Below, one piece after another: positions 9,770-22,149 of a stretch of DNA of 64,000 bases. How positions within the stretch are numbered: the first letter of the stretch is position 1; each line of letters starts with the position of its first letter. The notes beneath the pieces are model-generated. The model was not told where the DNA came from and made no database searches. It saw only the letters and a list, made by a program, of their open reading frames with translations. This stretch comes from Protopterus annectens (lineage: Eukaryota > Chordata > Ceratodontiformes > Protopteridae). The stretch is from NCBI RefSeq assembly GCF_019279795.1, contig NC_056725.1:1611308817-1611372816 (forward strand), given 5' to 3'. Made by a program: the position numbers and the translations under genes.

Positions 9770-12700
9770 ACAACAGTTCATTATTGAACAGGTTCAGTCT
9801 GAAACTTTAGAAGGTAATTGAAATAAGAGTTAATTCACAAATACTGGTGCATGTCACTTGCTTTTGATCCATGCTACTCGTTACATCATTTCGAACGAAA
9901 GAATCTGCGAGATGCACTCTTGGACTTAGGAAAGTCATTTTGGTCTGCTGGCTATCTAGAGTATTTATGTGGTGTTCGCACTGATCGCAGATTTGTCAGC
10001 CTAAGTCGGAAGAGTAGGGCTTTCACAGCTTGATGAGCTAAAGTGCTACCATAGTGGTGGCTTATACTTCACATTGCTAATAGTACCATTGTTAGAGAAA
10101 AGTACAGCTTCAAACCTATGTTTCTGCCACTTTCAGAATGTTTGCTTCCTTCCCCTAAGGTCCAGAATTAAGTAATCCCTTTTGAAGAAGCAATCAGTGT
10201 TTGCAATAATGTGCAGTGCATTTATAAAGAGGGGTTGTTTATAATTGACTTTTGCTTATAAGTTAGGTATAGTTATAGCATATGTACAAACCACAAACAA
10301 GTCCTGAAGTAAGACCAAAGAGGTTTTTCCTAGCACTTAAGCATGCTCAGGATTAAAAGTTATAAAAAATGCCAAGCTAACTGATGATGTTAGCATAGCT
10401 CTTGCAAGGAAATAAAATCAATCTTCCATTATTAGGCAGAATGATCATAGTGTTCTACAACAATTTTGCTCTTCCAAAATCAATATTGCTGAGTTTAGTT
10501 CAATGCAGAAGGAGGGTTGTGATGCAACATCTGTCAGTATGGTTGAGTAGTGAACTACAGTTTTTATTGGGTAGATATAGTTCTGGAGAAGGGTATGGGA
10601 AAACGCATCCGCAGACATCTTGGTAAATCAGTGCACTGGTTATGCATGTGCATAAAGACAACACAAAAAGAAGGAAGGCTGCTGCAGCTGTTTCAAAAGG
10701 AAATGCTTATAATCAAGCCTTATGTAGACATTTTCAGGTTAATGTGTCTAAAGCTGTAACATTTTCTTTCTAAAAATAGCTAGTTTCTAATGGAGTTGTT
10801 GGACTGATAGACTGCTCTGTTTTGTTAATCACTGCAGCCTTGAAGACAGATTACAGTAGAAGAGATATGGGCAGAAATTAATAGATGGATGGTGCCATAC
10901 AAATAAACTAGTTTTACATCCAGGCAGAACACAGAACAAGCTGCCAGCAGCAATTAATAATAAGTAAGATCCAAACAGTTTGTACTGTTAATGCTTCAGA
11001 TATTCTGCAGCCAACAGACAAAAAGATTTATGGGTATTTAAGTGGCATCATAGTACACAACCAGAAGTAACTAATTTAATTGAGACGTTCTGTTTCCTCT
11101 TGCCTAATGACTGTTACAAGGTATACATGTGACAAAAGACAAAAAAAAAATACCTATAATGTAGAACTGCGAGGAAAACATCATTTTACTTAAGTAAATG
11201 TGTTTTTGTCTGACCTCAACTGTCAAGTCACAGCAGGAGTTACAAGAAGAGTTACGTTTTATTTGTCATTAGAGCTTTCTCTCAGTCATTATTGTAATAT
11301 AGCATATGCTTTGGATTGAATAGTCAAATAGATTCTGGTAAAGTTCTAGAGCCAGCTGATCATTTTATTTGCAAGTCACTTCAGTTACATTTTCAAACCT
11401 TGAAATAGTGAATAGATTTACAGTGTGCTCAGAAATTAGAAACAGTTTCCCTGGTATAATTATCTCTAAACTCTGATTTATTCCAGTGACAAACCATACT
11501 GCAAGTGTTCTTCACATTAACAGACCTCGTGTCACTGAATGACTCTTTGCGAACATGCCCGTCATTGACCTTATCATCTCCTTGCAATGCCCAGCCTACA
11601 CATCACTGGTGCAGCAGATCTGGCCACCTCCCTCCCCCTGGGATGGACAAACTACAAGTATGTCTTAACACTTCATAGCTGTAAATGAAGTGGAACATTT
11701 AAGGAACGGAGATTACCCTTCATAACCCCATAACACAGATGTGTAGCAGCTGCTAGTAGAAAAGGTGTGACTGACATCAAAATTGTAGAAATATGAGCAT
11801 TAACCCTTCTAAACACCAAAGAAGAGACCAGATTCCATTCTTGCCAGCAACAGTATTTTGATAACAGTCTCTTGATAAGAGGAGTTGCCAGTTTTGGCAT
11901 GAATCCATTTTCCATCTGGATTTCCTTACACATGCCAAGTGGCTAGGTGTCAAAAATATGTTTGCTGTTTGTGTTGTTGTTATAATTATGACTCATTCCT
12001 CCACAATCAGCTTGTTAAGTGCCCAGAAGTAAATAACCAATCAGATTTCAGCATTTTCAGTTATGGATTGAATGCTGGATTCCATGACAGTGTGTTGATG
12101 TGAACCAAAACCATGCTGCAAGTTTGAGATAATTTTAGTGTGGTTTAGTATATGTTCATTATTAGATCACTATTGCTGAAGTTTAATCTACATAAGACAT
12201 ATTTTCCCAAGTACTGGATGACCATCCAGCTTCCAAAATGTTAGGGCACATTCTATGCAAGCTAACCACTGAAGACTTCAGGGAAAGTTATGTAAAATAA
12301 ATGGGGAGGGTGCCAAAATCTCAGCACTTTTTTTGCTGTTTAAAAGCACTGTTTGAGACACAGCTTTGAGAGATCAATGTGCCATCTTAAGAGTGGACAG
12401 ATAAACTCCATAGGGACTGTCTTTCATTTTTAGTACTTTTTGTGGAAAAATGTAAAATCTTTTTGTCAAAATTTGTTGCTGGGGGTTTAGAAATAATGTT
12501 TTTTGTGGTGTTCACTAGATATTTTTACTTCAGACCTTTCCCTTTTAGTCAGTAGGAAAGAACATAATAGCAAGGCTTCCCTAATTACATGTCAAACACT
12601 TTCTTTGGCACAGAGAGGAGGACCTAGGCCCCAGCTCCTCCATTATTTCCACGTCAATCTGCAAGAAGAGAAATGCTGTTCAGGAGGCTGCAGTGTTGAC

Positions 12701-12985
12701 TTAGTCTTCCTTTTTGTCTCAGCCATCAGCAAGTCTTTTTACTGTGGCCATATTGAGTTCCTCACACAACTCATCAGTTTTTTCTTGGTTTCTCTGGTGC
12801 TGATCCTTGGGAAGCTGCTATAGGCTGAGAGGCAGACATATCCTCTGCAGTTGTTTGGCTGTATTTTGGCAAGAAAGCACCACTATTGTCAAAATCAGAA
12901 GAGGGAGTTAATGCTATTCCTTTGGGGAGACCATTCTTCAGGGTGCTCTTTATCAGTAGGATCTTCTTACACCTGTGTCCACTTC
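9770..12985. other. No assignable feature (may include the DIRS copy 1 leader)
   Basis: AT-rich sequence with scattered short open frames and no family motif. The last few hundred bases (about 12,500-12,985) may belong to the 5' leader of the DIRS element that follows, but I could not locate its terminal repeat. Confidence 0.4.
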
Positions 12986-13017
12986 AGTTAGGGCAAGCAA
13001 GAAGAGTTGGTTAGGTT

Positions 13018-14103
13018 TTGCAAAAGGCTTATTTAAAGCCTTTCAGAAATTATGTTCTAAGTCTTCCCCTTGACTTAAAAAGTGAAAATGCTCCCTCTCT
13101 CTTCAATTCTGATTCACAATCCCTGGGAAATGAATTAGATTTAAAATGTGTTTTTCAACTTCCTACTCCACAGAATGGAGAACCTGTCTTCGAGGAACAT
13201 TTTTTATTAAATTCCCCAGCTGAGGATTTGTCTTTTTCTGATACTATGGCATAAATGAAGGAGCTATTTAAGTGGGAAGAAAAAGAAATACAAGAATCTC
13301 CCCAAAGATGTTATGATTTGCAGTAAGTGGATCCCCTCAGTCTGCACCTCCTTTTTTGCCAGCCTTAGAGAATTCTTTCCATGTGGCTAGCAGCATTCCT
13401 GACAGTCAACCTCCTGCCCCCAGGAAAATCTGATAAACTATGCAAGGTCCCCAGTCCCACAAATGTCTTTTTCCAAACCCTAGATCAAAACCTGCAGGAA
13501 TTTCTCTGGCAAAACCCTCTTCTGCCAAACAGCTTACAGCAGCTAACCCTAATAGGTATGACACGGATGGGAAAACCTCTGATAGGTTTGGGAAGGAAGT
13601 TTATACTTATTTTACTTTTGTCTTCATAATAGTGAATTGTTAGACTTACATGCTCAGTGCTTTTGCTGGCTTCCTTTGATAATATGAGGAAGTGAATTGC
13701 TGACTTTTCTTCTTCAGAGATTAAGTTGTCTCTGAATTCCTCAATCTTTTCTATGTCTCAGTTAACAGAACATTCTGTAAAATGTGCTGATGACAATGCT
13801 GATGTTTTTTCTAGAGCAGCTGCCACTGGGTTAGTCATGAGAAGATTTGCCTGGCTATGTTCACAGAATTTACCACAGGATGTCAAAGCGGTGGTCCAGA
13901 ATGTGCCCCTGGATCAAGTGGCAATTGCTGGCCCTTCCTATAGTGAGATACTTAAAAGATTTGATAAAGGAAAATTTAATTCAGGAGGTTACCCATATTT
14001 TTCATCCCTTCCAGTTCAGGATCCTTTTATAGGAAACAGAATAAAGAAACCCAGCAAGGCACAGGCAAACAGATTTTCAGAAGGCAATACCATAGAGGTA
14101 TAA
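13018..14103 (+). pseudogene. DIRS copy 1 Gag-like ORF1, decayed
   Basis: The frame 13,381-13,629 contains 'KVPSPTNVFFQTLDQNLQEF' and '...GKPLIGLGRKF', resembling the mid-Gag 'lgkKvY' region of DIRS ORF1. The frame 13,726-14,103 contains 'RAAATGLVMRRFAWLCSQNL' followed by 'PQDVKAVVQNVPLD', matching the conserved 'AWL....LP.DVK..I...P.D' Gag segment. The equivalent in copy 3 is 'FAWLYSQNLPDDVKNEISNS' at about 33,665-33,724. Frameshifts separate the pieces. Its product would have been a capsid-like RNA-binding protein. Confidence 0.7.
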
Positions 14104-14158
14104 AAAATAAAGAGGGTCCTCCCAAAAGTAAGGACAATCTAAAAAGTAGATTCGTTAT

Positions 14159-15850
14159 ATGTCCCATCATGTTTTGCCCCCACCCCATCCTGGCATTCTA
14201 CTAAAGCTTTCTCAAAGTCTACAAGTGGCAGTGGGATACGCTTCCACCTTTTCAAGAGATTCCTCTACATTCGTCCAATCAAACCTCACAGTTTCCTCCT
14301 TTCCCAGATCAAATGTTATCTCATGGACGTATTATGTCCAAGATCAAATACAGAAAGATTTTTATTCAAGAATCTTTCTAGTGCCAAATAATGTAGGAAC
14401 CCGGAGACATATCTTAGACCTTTCATTTCTCAACCCTCACATCAAAATTCAAACTGATCTCCCTCTACCTCTCATTTTACCTCTCAGTTTTGTAGTACAT
14501 CTAGAATTAAAAGATGCTTATCACTGCATTCTAATTTTCAAATGGATCTATATTACATTTTCGAAAGTTTCAAACATCGAACATCATATGGTCGACACCA
14601 TATGAACGATGTTTGAAATTTTGAAAATATAATAAAAAAATAAAAACAAAAAACTATACTTACCTAAATGTTGTAGGCAGGGGGCAAGCCCGCCTGCACA
14701 CCCCATGTGTGTGTGTGGGGGGGCTGCACCCCCCACACCCCCGCTACTTAAATATTCCTACTCCGAGATCGCACTGCATTGAAGTAAAGGGAAAATATTC
14801 CCTATGGCGATTTCTGTGTTACGCACGTGACATTTCGATGTTTTGACAAATCGGGTTCGCTCAATATGCATTTGCCGTTTACAATTTTTGATCACGCGAT
14901 AGGAACCCTTCTCAAACATATCAGATGCTTCTTACATTTTTCTGTGTCTATTTTATATGTTCTCTACTTTACACTTTGGGTTGACAACAGCTCTAAGACT
15001 ACAAACGTACTTGGCTCCTGTAACAGCCCATTGTAGGTTGCAGGTCGTACATATTTTTCCATATTTAGATGGTTGTCTTATTTTTTCAGACTCTTTTACA
15101 GGTTGCCAAGTATTTCTATCATGGGTAAAAAACATTTTCTTAGTATGGGATTTCAGCACATAAAAAAATTTATTTCATTCTGTCGCACAGAAAAGTATTC
15201 TTGAGATATCTCCCAGATGTTTCCCTCATGGTGGCTTTTTTCCCACAGGATAAAGTGGAATTTCACAAAGGACAATTTATGATATTTCCAATCCAGCTCT
15301 GGCATCTGCCAGGGAATATCAGGATTTTGGTTTCATGGTCTCTACAATTCTCACGATTCCTTTGTCTAGACTTCACATGCTAAAAATCCAGTGGTTCCTC
15401 AAATCAGTCAGGACATACTACAAGCACCCTCTATCTTTTCAGATCCCAGTGCTGGGGGGTTAAAAAAGGGAGATGATCTAATGTGTGAATCCAAATAGGC
15501 CTCTTGTTTTCCCATCTGGTCCCTATGACCACAGATGCTTCAGAATTTGCTAATAGAGCTGTACCCAAAGGAGTCTGTGGAACCAACAGAAACATATGAA
15601 GCACAGAAATGTCAAAGAAATAATGTCTATAATAAATAGTCTCAGTTCTCTAGACCGTCTTTGGACTCCCGGCCCTCTACTAGTAATCACAAACAATATC
15701 ACAGTGATGAAGTATAAAAACAAACAGGGTTGCACCATATCCTACCCTTTTTGCATATTAGCTATGGTAGCATTGGAACTAGTAATTCTTCACAGTATAT
15801 CCCTCTTTATATCTTGCAGAGCAGAATGTTGTACTAGACAGTCTGAGTAG
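14159..15850 (+). pseudogene. DIRS copy 1 reverse transcriptase and RNase H, decayed
   Basis: Upstream of the MITE the frame 14,159-14,605 reads 'SRIFLVPNNVGTRRHILDLS' and 'VVHLELKDAYHCILI', the first RT motifs of DIRS. Downstream, 14,957-15,163 reads 'FGLTTALRLQTYLAPVTAHC' and 'IFPYLDGCLIFSDS', so the active-site box is YLDG in place of YLDD. The frame 15,596-15,850 carries RNase H segments: 'LLVITNNITVMKYKNKQG' (equivalent of the TDN..V.Y.NKQGG motif, with N for D) and 'ELVILHSISLFISCRAECC'. Loss of the second Asp in the RT box and the RNase H Asp, plus stops, make it inactive. Confidence 0.8.
14556..14880. mobile_element. MITE with palindromic tip, inserted in DIRS copy 1 RT
   Basis: The left end is a strong hairpin. 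An arm at 14,557-14,579 pairs with 14,607-14,628, and inside lies an 8-bp stem 'catatggt'/'accatatg' with loop 'cgac' (14,585-14,604). A C-rich core with its own hairpin (about 14,690-14,750; 'gtggggggg', 'ctgca', 'ccccccac') is followed by 'cgctacttaaatattcc' and 'gatcgcactgcattgaagt'. The same core order is seen in the MITE at 63.4-63.7 kb. The element splits the RT between 'ELKDAYHCILI' and the next RT block. The right boundary is approximate. Confidence 0.7.
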
Positions 15851-16284
15851 AACCAGGACAGACTCCCAAAACTGGAAGCTGCACCCAGGAGTCCTTCAGA
15901 AATTGATCCATCTGTTGGGAACTCCAGAAGAAGATCCGTTCTCCATTTACAACGAACAGTAAAATAAATTCTACTCCAGGACTCCTTTTAAAAAGGACAG
16001 CTGTTTCATTCCCATGGATGAGGATGCTTCTTTATGCTTTCCATCCTTTCCTCTGATAAACAGGGTTTTTCTAAAGATTCAAAAGGGCTGTCCCCAGGAT
16101 AATTGTAGTAACTGTTTTGGCCCAGACAACAGTGTTTCTCCCCAAGTTCAGAAATGGCCAAGGGCAATTACCATTAGCTTAATCACAGAATGAACTTAAT
16201 TACACAGTTGATGGCTGTTTGCTATACTACAACCTTCAAGTTCTTCAACTCACTATCTAAATTATAGAATTTAAATTCCTTTTA

Positions 16285-18545
16285 AACACTTATTTATTTA
16301 TTTATCTATTTAAGTTTGATGACCGGGAAAGTCCACTGGGCCAAGAAGAGCCCGTTTTCAGTGGTGGCCCGGGGAGAAAAGCTCCACAATAATTGCAAGT
16401 TACATTTCACATGTTACAAAAGGACATAGTTCATATGGCTAATTAAATGTTTACAGATAAGCTCTATGATATTTGCAATTGGCTTGTCAAAATGTTACAC
16501 AAATGAAAAGACATAATTCAATACAGAAATTTCAACATTTACATAAAGTGAATATTTTTGTTATAAACTCAATTGTAGGTTTAACATTTCAAAATATATA
16601 GCTACTAGCCATTAGTAGGTTAGGAAAATTTTATGCATGGAGAGGGTAATAGTATATTTGAGATTGGAGAGTATAGTACAATAGATATTCAAGAGAAAAT
16701 TAGTTTTTAGTAGGGGAGGGATTGTTTTGGGTGGGATGAAGTAATAGTAGAGGTAGTTGGATGAGGCAGTGCAAGGTGGAATGAGGGGGGGGGGGTTAAG
16801 TTGCAGCATGGCAAGGGCATTCCCATTTGGAAGAAAGATGAGAGAGTAGCTGAGATTTCAAATTTGTATGGTTAGGTAGGTTGCATAGGTGTGTGGGGAG
16901 AGAGTTCCACTGTTTAGCTAAGGAGTGGGACAGCAGTAGATGACCAGGAGGTCATGCAGGTTTGTGGACCTGATGGAGATTTTGGTTTTTGGATCTGAGT
17001 GAGCGGTTGGGAATGTAAGGTTTTAAGGAAGCAGCGAGAGCTGGGCAGTTGGCACATTTAAAGATGAGCTTGTGGGCAACGGTGAGTTGTAGGTAACTGA
17101 GGTAGTTGGGTAGTTCAAGTCAGTTGTGGGTGAGGAGGGAGTGGCAGTTGTGGGATGAGTTTTTTGAATTGGTTGCAAATTTGGAGATCTTGTGGTAGCA
17201 GGATTCAAGTTTGGACCAAAGGCCAAGGTGGAGATTGGTGAAAAGAGGGGCACCATACATAAGAGAGTGGAGTAGGAAGGTGGATGCAAGAGTTTAATGG
17301 GCAGAGGGGCTTAGGAAGCGGTTGTGCCTGTAGACGAGACCTAACTTTTGGTGGATTTTCTTGATTGCGGAGTGGATGTTGGTGTCAAATTTTAGTTCTT
17401 CATCAATAATGATGCCAGGAAGCTTGGTGTTGGGAACAATTTCAAGGAGGGTGTTGTTTTGGCTCTGTATGGTGAATGTGGATTTGTCAATGGAGTTTTT
17501 GGTAGGGGAAAAAACATTACTTTGGTTTTATTTGCATTTAGTGCCAGATGGTTAGACTGCATCCAGATTTCTGTTTTGGAGAATGTTAGTTGGGTTTTTG
17601 CTAGGAGCTCGGAGGGGGAGAAGGCTGAGCAGATGATTGTTGAACCATCTGCATATTGGATGATAGATGAGTCTGGGATGGATTGGTGAAAGTTGTTAAT
17701 GAATAGGTTGAAGAGAAGAGGGCCAAGAACAGAACCTTGTGGTACACCTGTAGGTGTGGGAAGGAAGGGGAGGTTGAAGTTTTCCATTGGACAGCTTGTT
17801 GGCGGTTGCACAAGTAGCTGGAAAACCAGGCTATGGTGGTGGGAGAGAGGTGTAGGGTGGAGAGTTGGGATATAAGTAGGGTGTGTGAGATGGTGTCAAA
17901 GGCCTTTGATAGATCTAGGAATACTGTGGATTCGAACTTGGCTGAGTCGCGTTCGAGGTTTATGGTTTCAAGAAAGGAAAGAAGGGTGGTCATGTTGCTG
18001 TGGCCAGGGTGGAAGCCATGTTGGGTAGGTGACAGGAGATTGCTTAGTGTTAGGTGTGCCATGAGTTGTGCTTGTATTATTTCTCTAGTATTTTAGAAAG
18101 AAGGAAAAGGATGGCAGTAGGCCTGAAGTTGGTGGTATCAGTATTTTTGCCACCTTTGTAGAGGGGGATGATGTAAGTATGGCGCCAGATAGAAGGGACG
18201 TATGACTCTTGTATGGATCTATTTATAAGAATAGAGATGGAATAGGCAATGCTGTATGCAGATTGTTTGAGGAAGGTGGGTGGAAGGTTGTTGGTGCATT
18301 GAGACAGGGTTTGAGTTTGAGGAGAAGTCTTTCTATAGTGCTTGTGAGGATGGACTTGAGGCAGAAGGATGTGGAGGAAGGTTGATGATTGGGGTGGTGG
18401 TTGGGGCAGGAGGGGGTGGTGGTGGAGGAGGGGGTGGGAAGGAGGCTGATAGTTTAGCTATGGAGTATATAAAGAATGAGTTGAACTGGCTGGCTGTTTC
18501 AAGGTTGGAGAGGTTGGGGTCTGGGCAGGGGTTTTCATTCTGAAG
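16285..18545 (-). mobile_element. L2/CR1-type LINE copy 1, 5'-truncated, minus strand
   Basis: The 3' end lies at the low-coordinate side: a (TTTA)n run at 16,290-16,315 followed by the reverse complement of the 3' tail also found at 42,700 and 59,530 ('gaccgggaaagtcca', 'ggcccggggagaaaagctcc'). The minus-strand frames 18,062-17,601 and 17,811-17,392 encode RT blocks 'LSPTQHGFHPGHSNMTTLLS', 'FLDLSKAFDTISHTLL', 'TPTGVPQGSVLGPLLFN' and 'SIIQYADGSTIICSA'; YADG replaces YADD. A frame at 18,572-18,333 encodes the pre-RT linker with a proline run. The endonuclease is missing (5' truncation). It interrupts DIRS copy 1. Confidence 0.9.
17392..18062 (-). pseudogene. LINE copy 1 reverse transcriptase, frameshifted
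   Basis: Two overlapping minus-strand frames carry one RT: 18,062-17,601 holds the N-terminal palm ('FLDLSKAFDTISHTLL', 'WFSSYLCNRQQAVQW') and 17,811-17,392 the following 'GVPQGSVLGPLLFNLFINNF' and 'YADGSTIICSAFSPSELL'. A frameshift near 17,760-17,800 separates them. The second catalytic Asp of YADD is Gly, so polymerisation would be lost even if the frame were continuous. The RT extends at both ends in other frames (17,289-17,023 shows decayed thumb and C-terminal sequence). Confidence 0.85.
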
Positions 18546-19545
18546 GCACAATACAGGTATTACAGGAGGCAAAGAAACCTGGTACTAGAATAACATATTT
18601 TCTAGCTGGTGCCAGATCAAGAACCAGGATCCTTTTAAAGCTCTAATACCTATGATTCTGCAGTACTTGTGTGACTTATTATCTTTTGGCCTTTCATCCT
18701 CTTCTATTAATATTAACCTTTTGGCCATTTTTGCTTGTCGGCTTATGGGTTCCCCCATTTTACCTACCTCATGCTAAACAGATTTTGAAAGGGGTGTTAC
18801 ATATCCATCCATCTAGAAGACAGATGTCTCCTACTTGGGATCTTAATTTTGTACTGAAGAAACTTACACTTTTTCCTTCTGAACCTCTCTATCAGGCTGA
18901 TTTGAAATTCTTACCTGGCAAAAGAGTGTTACTTGTTATAAGACGAGTTATCTTATACTGATTTAATCCTGTCGCACTTTTCACAAAGATAGAAAAACTT
19001 TAATATCTGATCATTCCTTTATGCCTAAAGTGGTTTCAGAGTTTACACTGAGTCATGCTATTCATTTCCCTGTTTTCTTTCCAGATCCAAAAATATAAAA
19101 GAGAAAGAATTCTGCATACACTGAATGTCCACATGCAACTCAGATACTACATTGATATGACAAAAACCATCAGGAGTTTTAATCAACTGTTTATTTCCTA
19201 TGAAAGTAAGAAAAAGGCACAATCAATGTAAAAGCAGACAATTTCTATATGGCTGACCCAAGCTACTGCTGTTCATTAGTTATTGAAACTCTTCCTAGCA
19301 AAGTTAGGGCCTATTCTACATGGGTACTGGCTACCTCTGTGGCTTTTTGAAAGAAGGCAGACTCTAGAATTATTCTATATTTAGCAACTTGGTTTTCTGT
19401 GCACACATTTACCAAATACCTTTCCTTCTGAGGTCTGATAATATTGCCATATAGTTTAGGCTACTGCAACAGTGATCAAGTGATGAACCATAACATAACA
19501 GTAGATGTTTGAGTAGAGCAGTGTTGTAGTACAGATATTGTTCCT

Positions 19546-21805
19546 CTTTCCTCCCCCTTCTGTTTGGTGATTATTATAACATGGTGTGGGTTTTGAGTCA
19601 TTCTTTTCCTTTTGTGACAAATACCTCTCTAGCCGTCCTCTAGCCTCCCTTGCTTTGAAGCAAGCCCTGCAGTTTCGGTGCCCTGCCCACTGGCTTTACA
19701 TTGTTCTCCTCATGCTTTTCAATGGGTAAGGTATATGAGTGACGCCCTAATGCTCTGCTGGCTGGTCCTCTGATCCTTGGATGGACATCTGCAATATAAC
19801 TTAGGTTATTATAAGAGTAATCTACTGGAGCATCTACTATTATGGTAAATCTATTTCTACAACTCCACTGTGCTTGAGTGTATATTTTTCTCAGTTTGTG
19901 GAGCAAAGACAGAGAAGTAGTATTGATCAGTAATTACCCATGGCGATGCGCCCACTATGCTTGTGCAATAGTACAAGGAGTACACGCTTGTAAAACATGG
20001 GATACAGCCCTTTCAATAGTTCTACGGAACTCCAACAACATAGGAGGTTGAGTGAGGAATTTAAGATATTCTGAGGGGAAGCTATCTAGGCAACCTAAAA
20101 TTTGTTCCATATATCAAGACTACAACAATGACACAAAAAAGAGAGTACATGTTTAATATCTGGGTGGAAATGAGCAATTTGAAATAAATGTGCATCTTTT
20201 TATGTTTTTATGTTTTTTTCCCTTACTCTTGAGTCGATTAGTTAAAATTTCATCTAATGCATCCTTGTTTTATGTAGGATCTGTATTTTGTGTGATTTTT
20301 TTCCATGTTTTTTAAGTAAGAATTTCAAGTAGCCCAAATCCACTCTGCCAGTTGATTGCTAGCATGGTTGAGTTAGCATCAGGAGATGTGAGATGTGGAT
20401 GTGTTACTAAGTCAGGAGAATGAGGAGTCAGCGTTGTAGGGAGATAAGAGTGTAGCTGAGCTGCAAGGAGTTGCAGAAATGTCTGCAGAGGGCACAGGAT
20501 CTGTACAACCTGAAGGAATTCCTGTAGAAACTAGCAGCCAGGTCTGTGATACAGAGAGATGAAACCCTGAGAACAATGCAGTCCACACAGACTGATTAGT
20601 GACTTGGGAGTCAAGTTGAGCTGACATGGACAGGATGAGCATGAGGAGGAAGGAGAAGTGCATTTTGTTGTCCAGTACCACAACTCCTCAGAATAGGGGC
20701 AGCAATATACAGGGCAGCATTTAACCACCAGGATGTTAATGTGATAGCTTTTTTTTTTTATGAGTTCATGGGCGCATGCATTCAAGAGAGGGAAGGCATA
20801 GCAGCATCTGGGGTGATACATTTTCTTCATTCAGACTCGGAGTGTATCCATTGTCTATCTCAATTCATGGACCAGTTAGCTCAACATATTGTGGAGGATG
20901 GGAATGCATAAGCTCACTTTCCATCCACTGACATTCCTAACACAGTAACATATTGAGGGGATTAGGAGTGAGCGGCTGGTCAGGGTGGAATGGATGCCTA
21001 AAGAGCACAGATCAAATGTGTCCTCATTACTGAAATTCCAGTGGGGGGTTCAAACCACCCTCATGGCTGCATGGATGATGGTCCCTTTGAGTACCTCTTA
21101 CCATTTTACATGGGGGCAAATGGGATCAAGTCTGACTAGAGGCTTAATGGTTGACAAGCACACCAGCAGAATCACATAGAAAAGAAATCTGTGGAAACTA
21201 GTAGCAGATACAAATGTGGAGAAAACTGCACCAAAGAAATGGTCAGCAGCAGCTTCCCACCATGATGTAGGTTGTGTGAAACTGAATACTGTTTCTTGGT
21301 CAGGAGAATTATTAGTTTCAGTTATTAATACGTCTGAACCAAATTTGGACATGAAAAAGAAAAACATAAAAAAAAGTCAGCATTATTTAAGGGAAACAAT
21401 GCATACTGTGGAAGGGAGAATGATTATAGCAGCAATGCTCTTCTTTTTCCATTAATAATATGATTTCCTTGGCCTTAATATATATATATACTCTGGAGTA
21501 CCAGAAAAGAGATATTTTAATCTTAGCAAAACATTTATAATAGGTATGTTACTTTCTGTAGCAAAATAAATGTTTTCCTTTTTTGGCCATGAGAAAATAT
21601 ATTTTTGAAATAAGCTACATATATCCAGTTATGTCAAATTATTTCTGGAAAATGTTTAAAATAAATTACTATATCCAAAGAGCAGCTTTATTTTTAATGT
21701 CTTCTCATTGTTATAACCATTCAGTCAACAATCATTTGTAAATTTCAAAAAAGAAGGACTAGTGAAAAAGCATACTATAATATGGTTAACATCATACTGA
21801 TCTTC
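19546..21805. other. No assignable feature
   Basis: Sequence between DIRS copy 1 and the SINE. Short open frames occur on both strands, including a minus-strand frame at 20,681-20,412 that starts with a hydrophobic stretch, but nothing matches a family I can name. Part of 19,546-20,160 could be the 3' terminal region of DIRS copy 1. Confidence 0.4.
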
Positions 21806-21807
21806 AG

Positions 21808-22145
21808 TCAGGCAGCACAATGGTGTAGATGTTAACAAAATGGTCCCAATGCAGTTGGTTCTGCAGTTCCATTCTTGGTTGAGATGCTTTCTGCGTAGTG
21901 TCTATGTGTCCTTTTTATGTCCACATTTATTTTCCCTGAGTGCTCTGACTTCATTCTCACATCCAAAAGATGTGCTCTAGTTAAATTGGAGATTACATAA
22001 AGTGTACTTAGGTGTATGATGGGTATGTGTGCATAAGTATGCTGTGATGGGTTGCTGCCATGTCCAGGATTAGTTTCTTTGCTTTGGACTAGGATATACT
22101 GTAGCTCCTATATGATGTTGAAGTGGATAGGCTGTTCAATACAAG
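21808..22145 (+). mobile_element. V-SINE-like SINE, nearly full length
   Basis: It starts 'ggcagcacaatggtgtagat', a tRNA-like head with box-A and box-B remnants ('gcagttccattcttggt'). It continues through the V-SINE core (decayed 'ctgcgtagtgtctatgtg', 'cttcattctcacatccaaaa', 'gatgtgct') and then the LINE-like 3' part ('aaattggagattacat', 'gtacttaggtgtatgatggg', 'gctgtgatgggttgctgcc', 'ctaggatatactgtagctcc'). It ends in 'gaatgatttaatgaataaatg'. The layout matches the vertebrate V-SINE architecture with an L2-type tail. Divergence is high, so it is an old copy. Its tail differs from the SINEs at 9.5 and 52-53 kb. Confidence 0.8.
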
Positions 22146-22149
22146 AATG

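Larger units (their letters stand above)
12990..19545 (+). mobile_element. DIRS-like retrotransposon copy 1, interrupted by a MITE and a LINE
   Basis: The order Gag-like ORF, reverse transcriptase, RNase H, tyrosine recombinase is seen in decayed frames along the plus strand, which is the DIRS order. It is interrupted by a palindrome-tipped MITE at 14,556-14,880 (inside the RT) and by a minus-strand LINE at about 16,285-18,545 (inside the recombinase). Removing both gives continuous homology with DIRS copy 3 at 32.4-44.1 kb. DIRS elements integrate by a tyrosine recombinase rather than an integrase. No intact terminal repeats were identified. It is a dead copy. Confidence 0.85.
15851..19545 (+). 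pseudogene. DIRS copy 1 tyrosine recombinase, split by a LINE, decayed
   Basis: The first part (15,851-16,284) matches the spacer between RNase H and recombinase ('...SFLPFPLINRVFLKIQKG' region). The rest resumes at about 18,545: 'TRKPGTRITYFLAGA', then 'SPTWDLNFVLKKLTLFPSEP' and '...LKFLPGKRVLLVIRRV', the core-binding and early catalytic regions. Around 19,300 comes 'VRAYSTWVLATSVAF', where the HxxR box of active recombinases appears as YxxW. The end at about 19,500-19,545 reads 'LSRAVL', the usual C-terminal tail. Both HxxR residues are lost, so it cannot catalyse strand exchange. Confidence 0.75.

Noticed and set aside
18333-18572. Polyproline-encoding minus frame as a separate gene
   Set aside because: It is in line with the linker that precedes the RT in this LINE family, with a small expanded CCN run.
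20412-20681. Minus-strand 89-aa frame with a hydrophobic, signal-peptide-like start
   Set aside because: No conserved domain, no splice or promoter context, and overlapping frames of similar length on both strands. A chance hydrophobic stretch is more likely.
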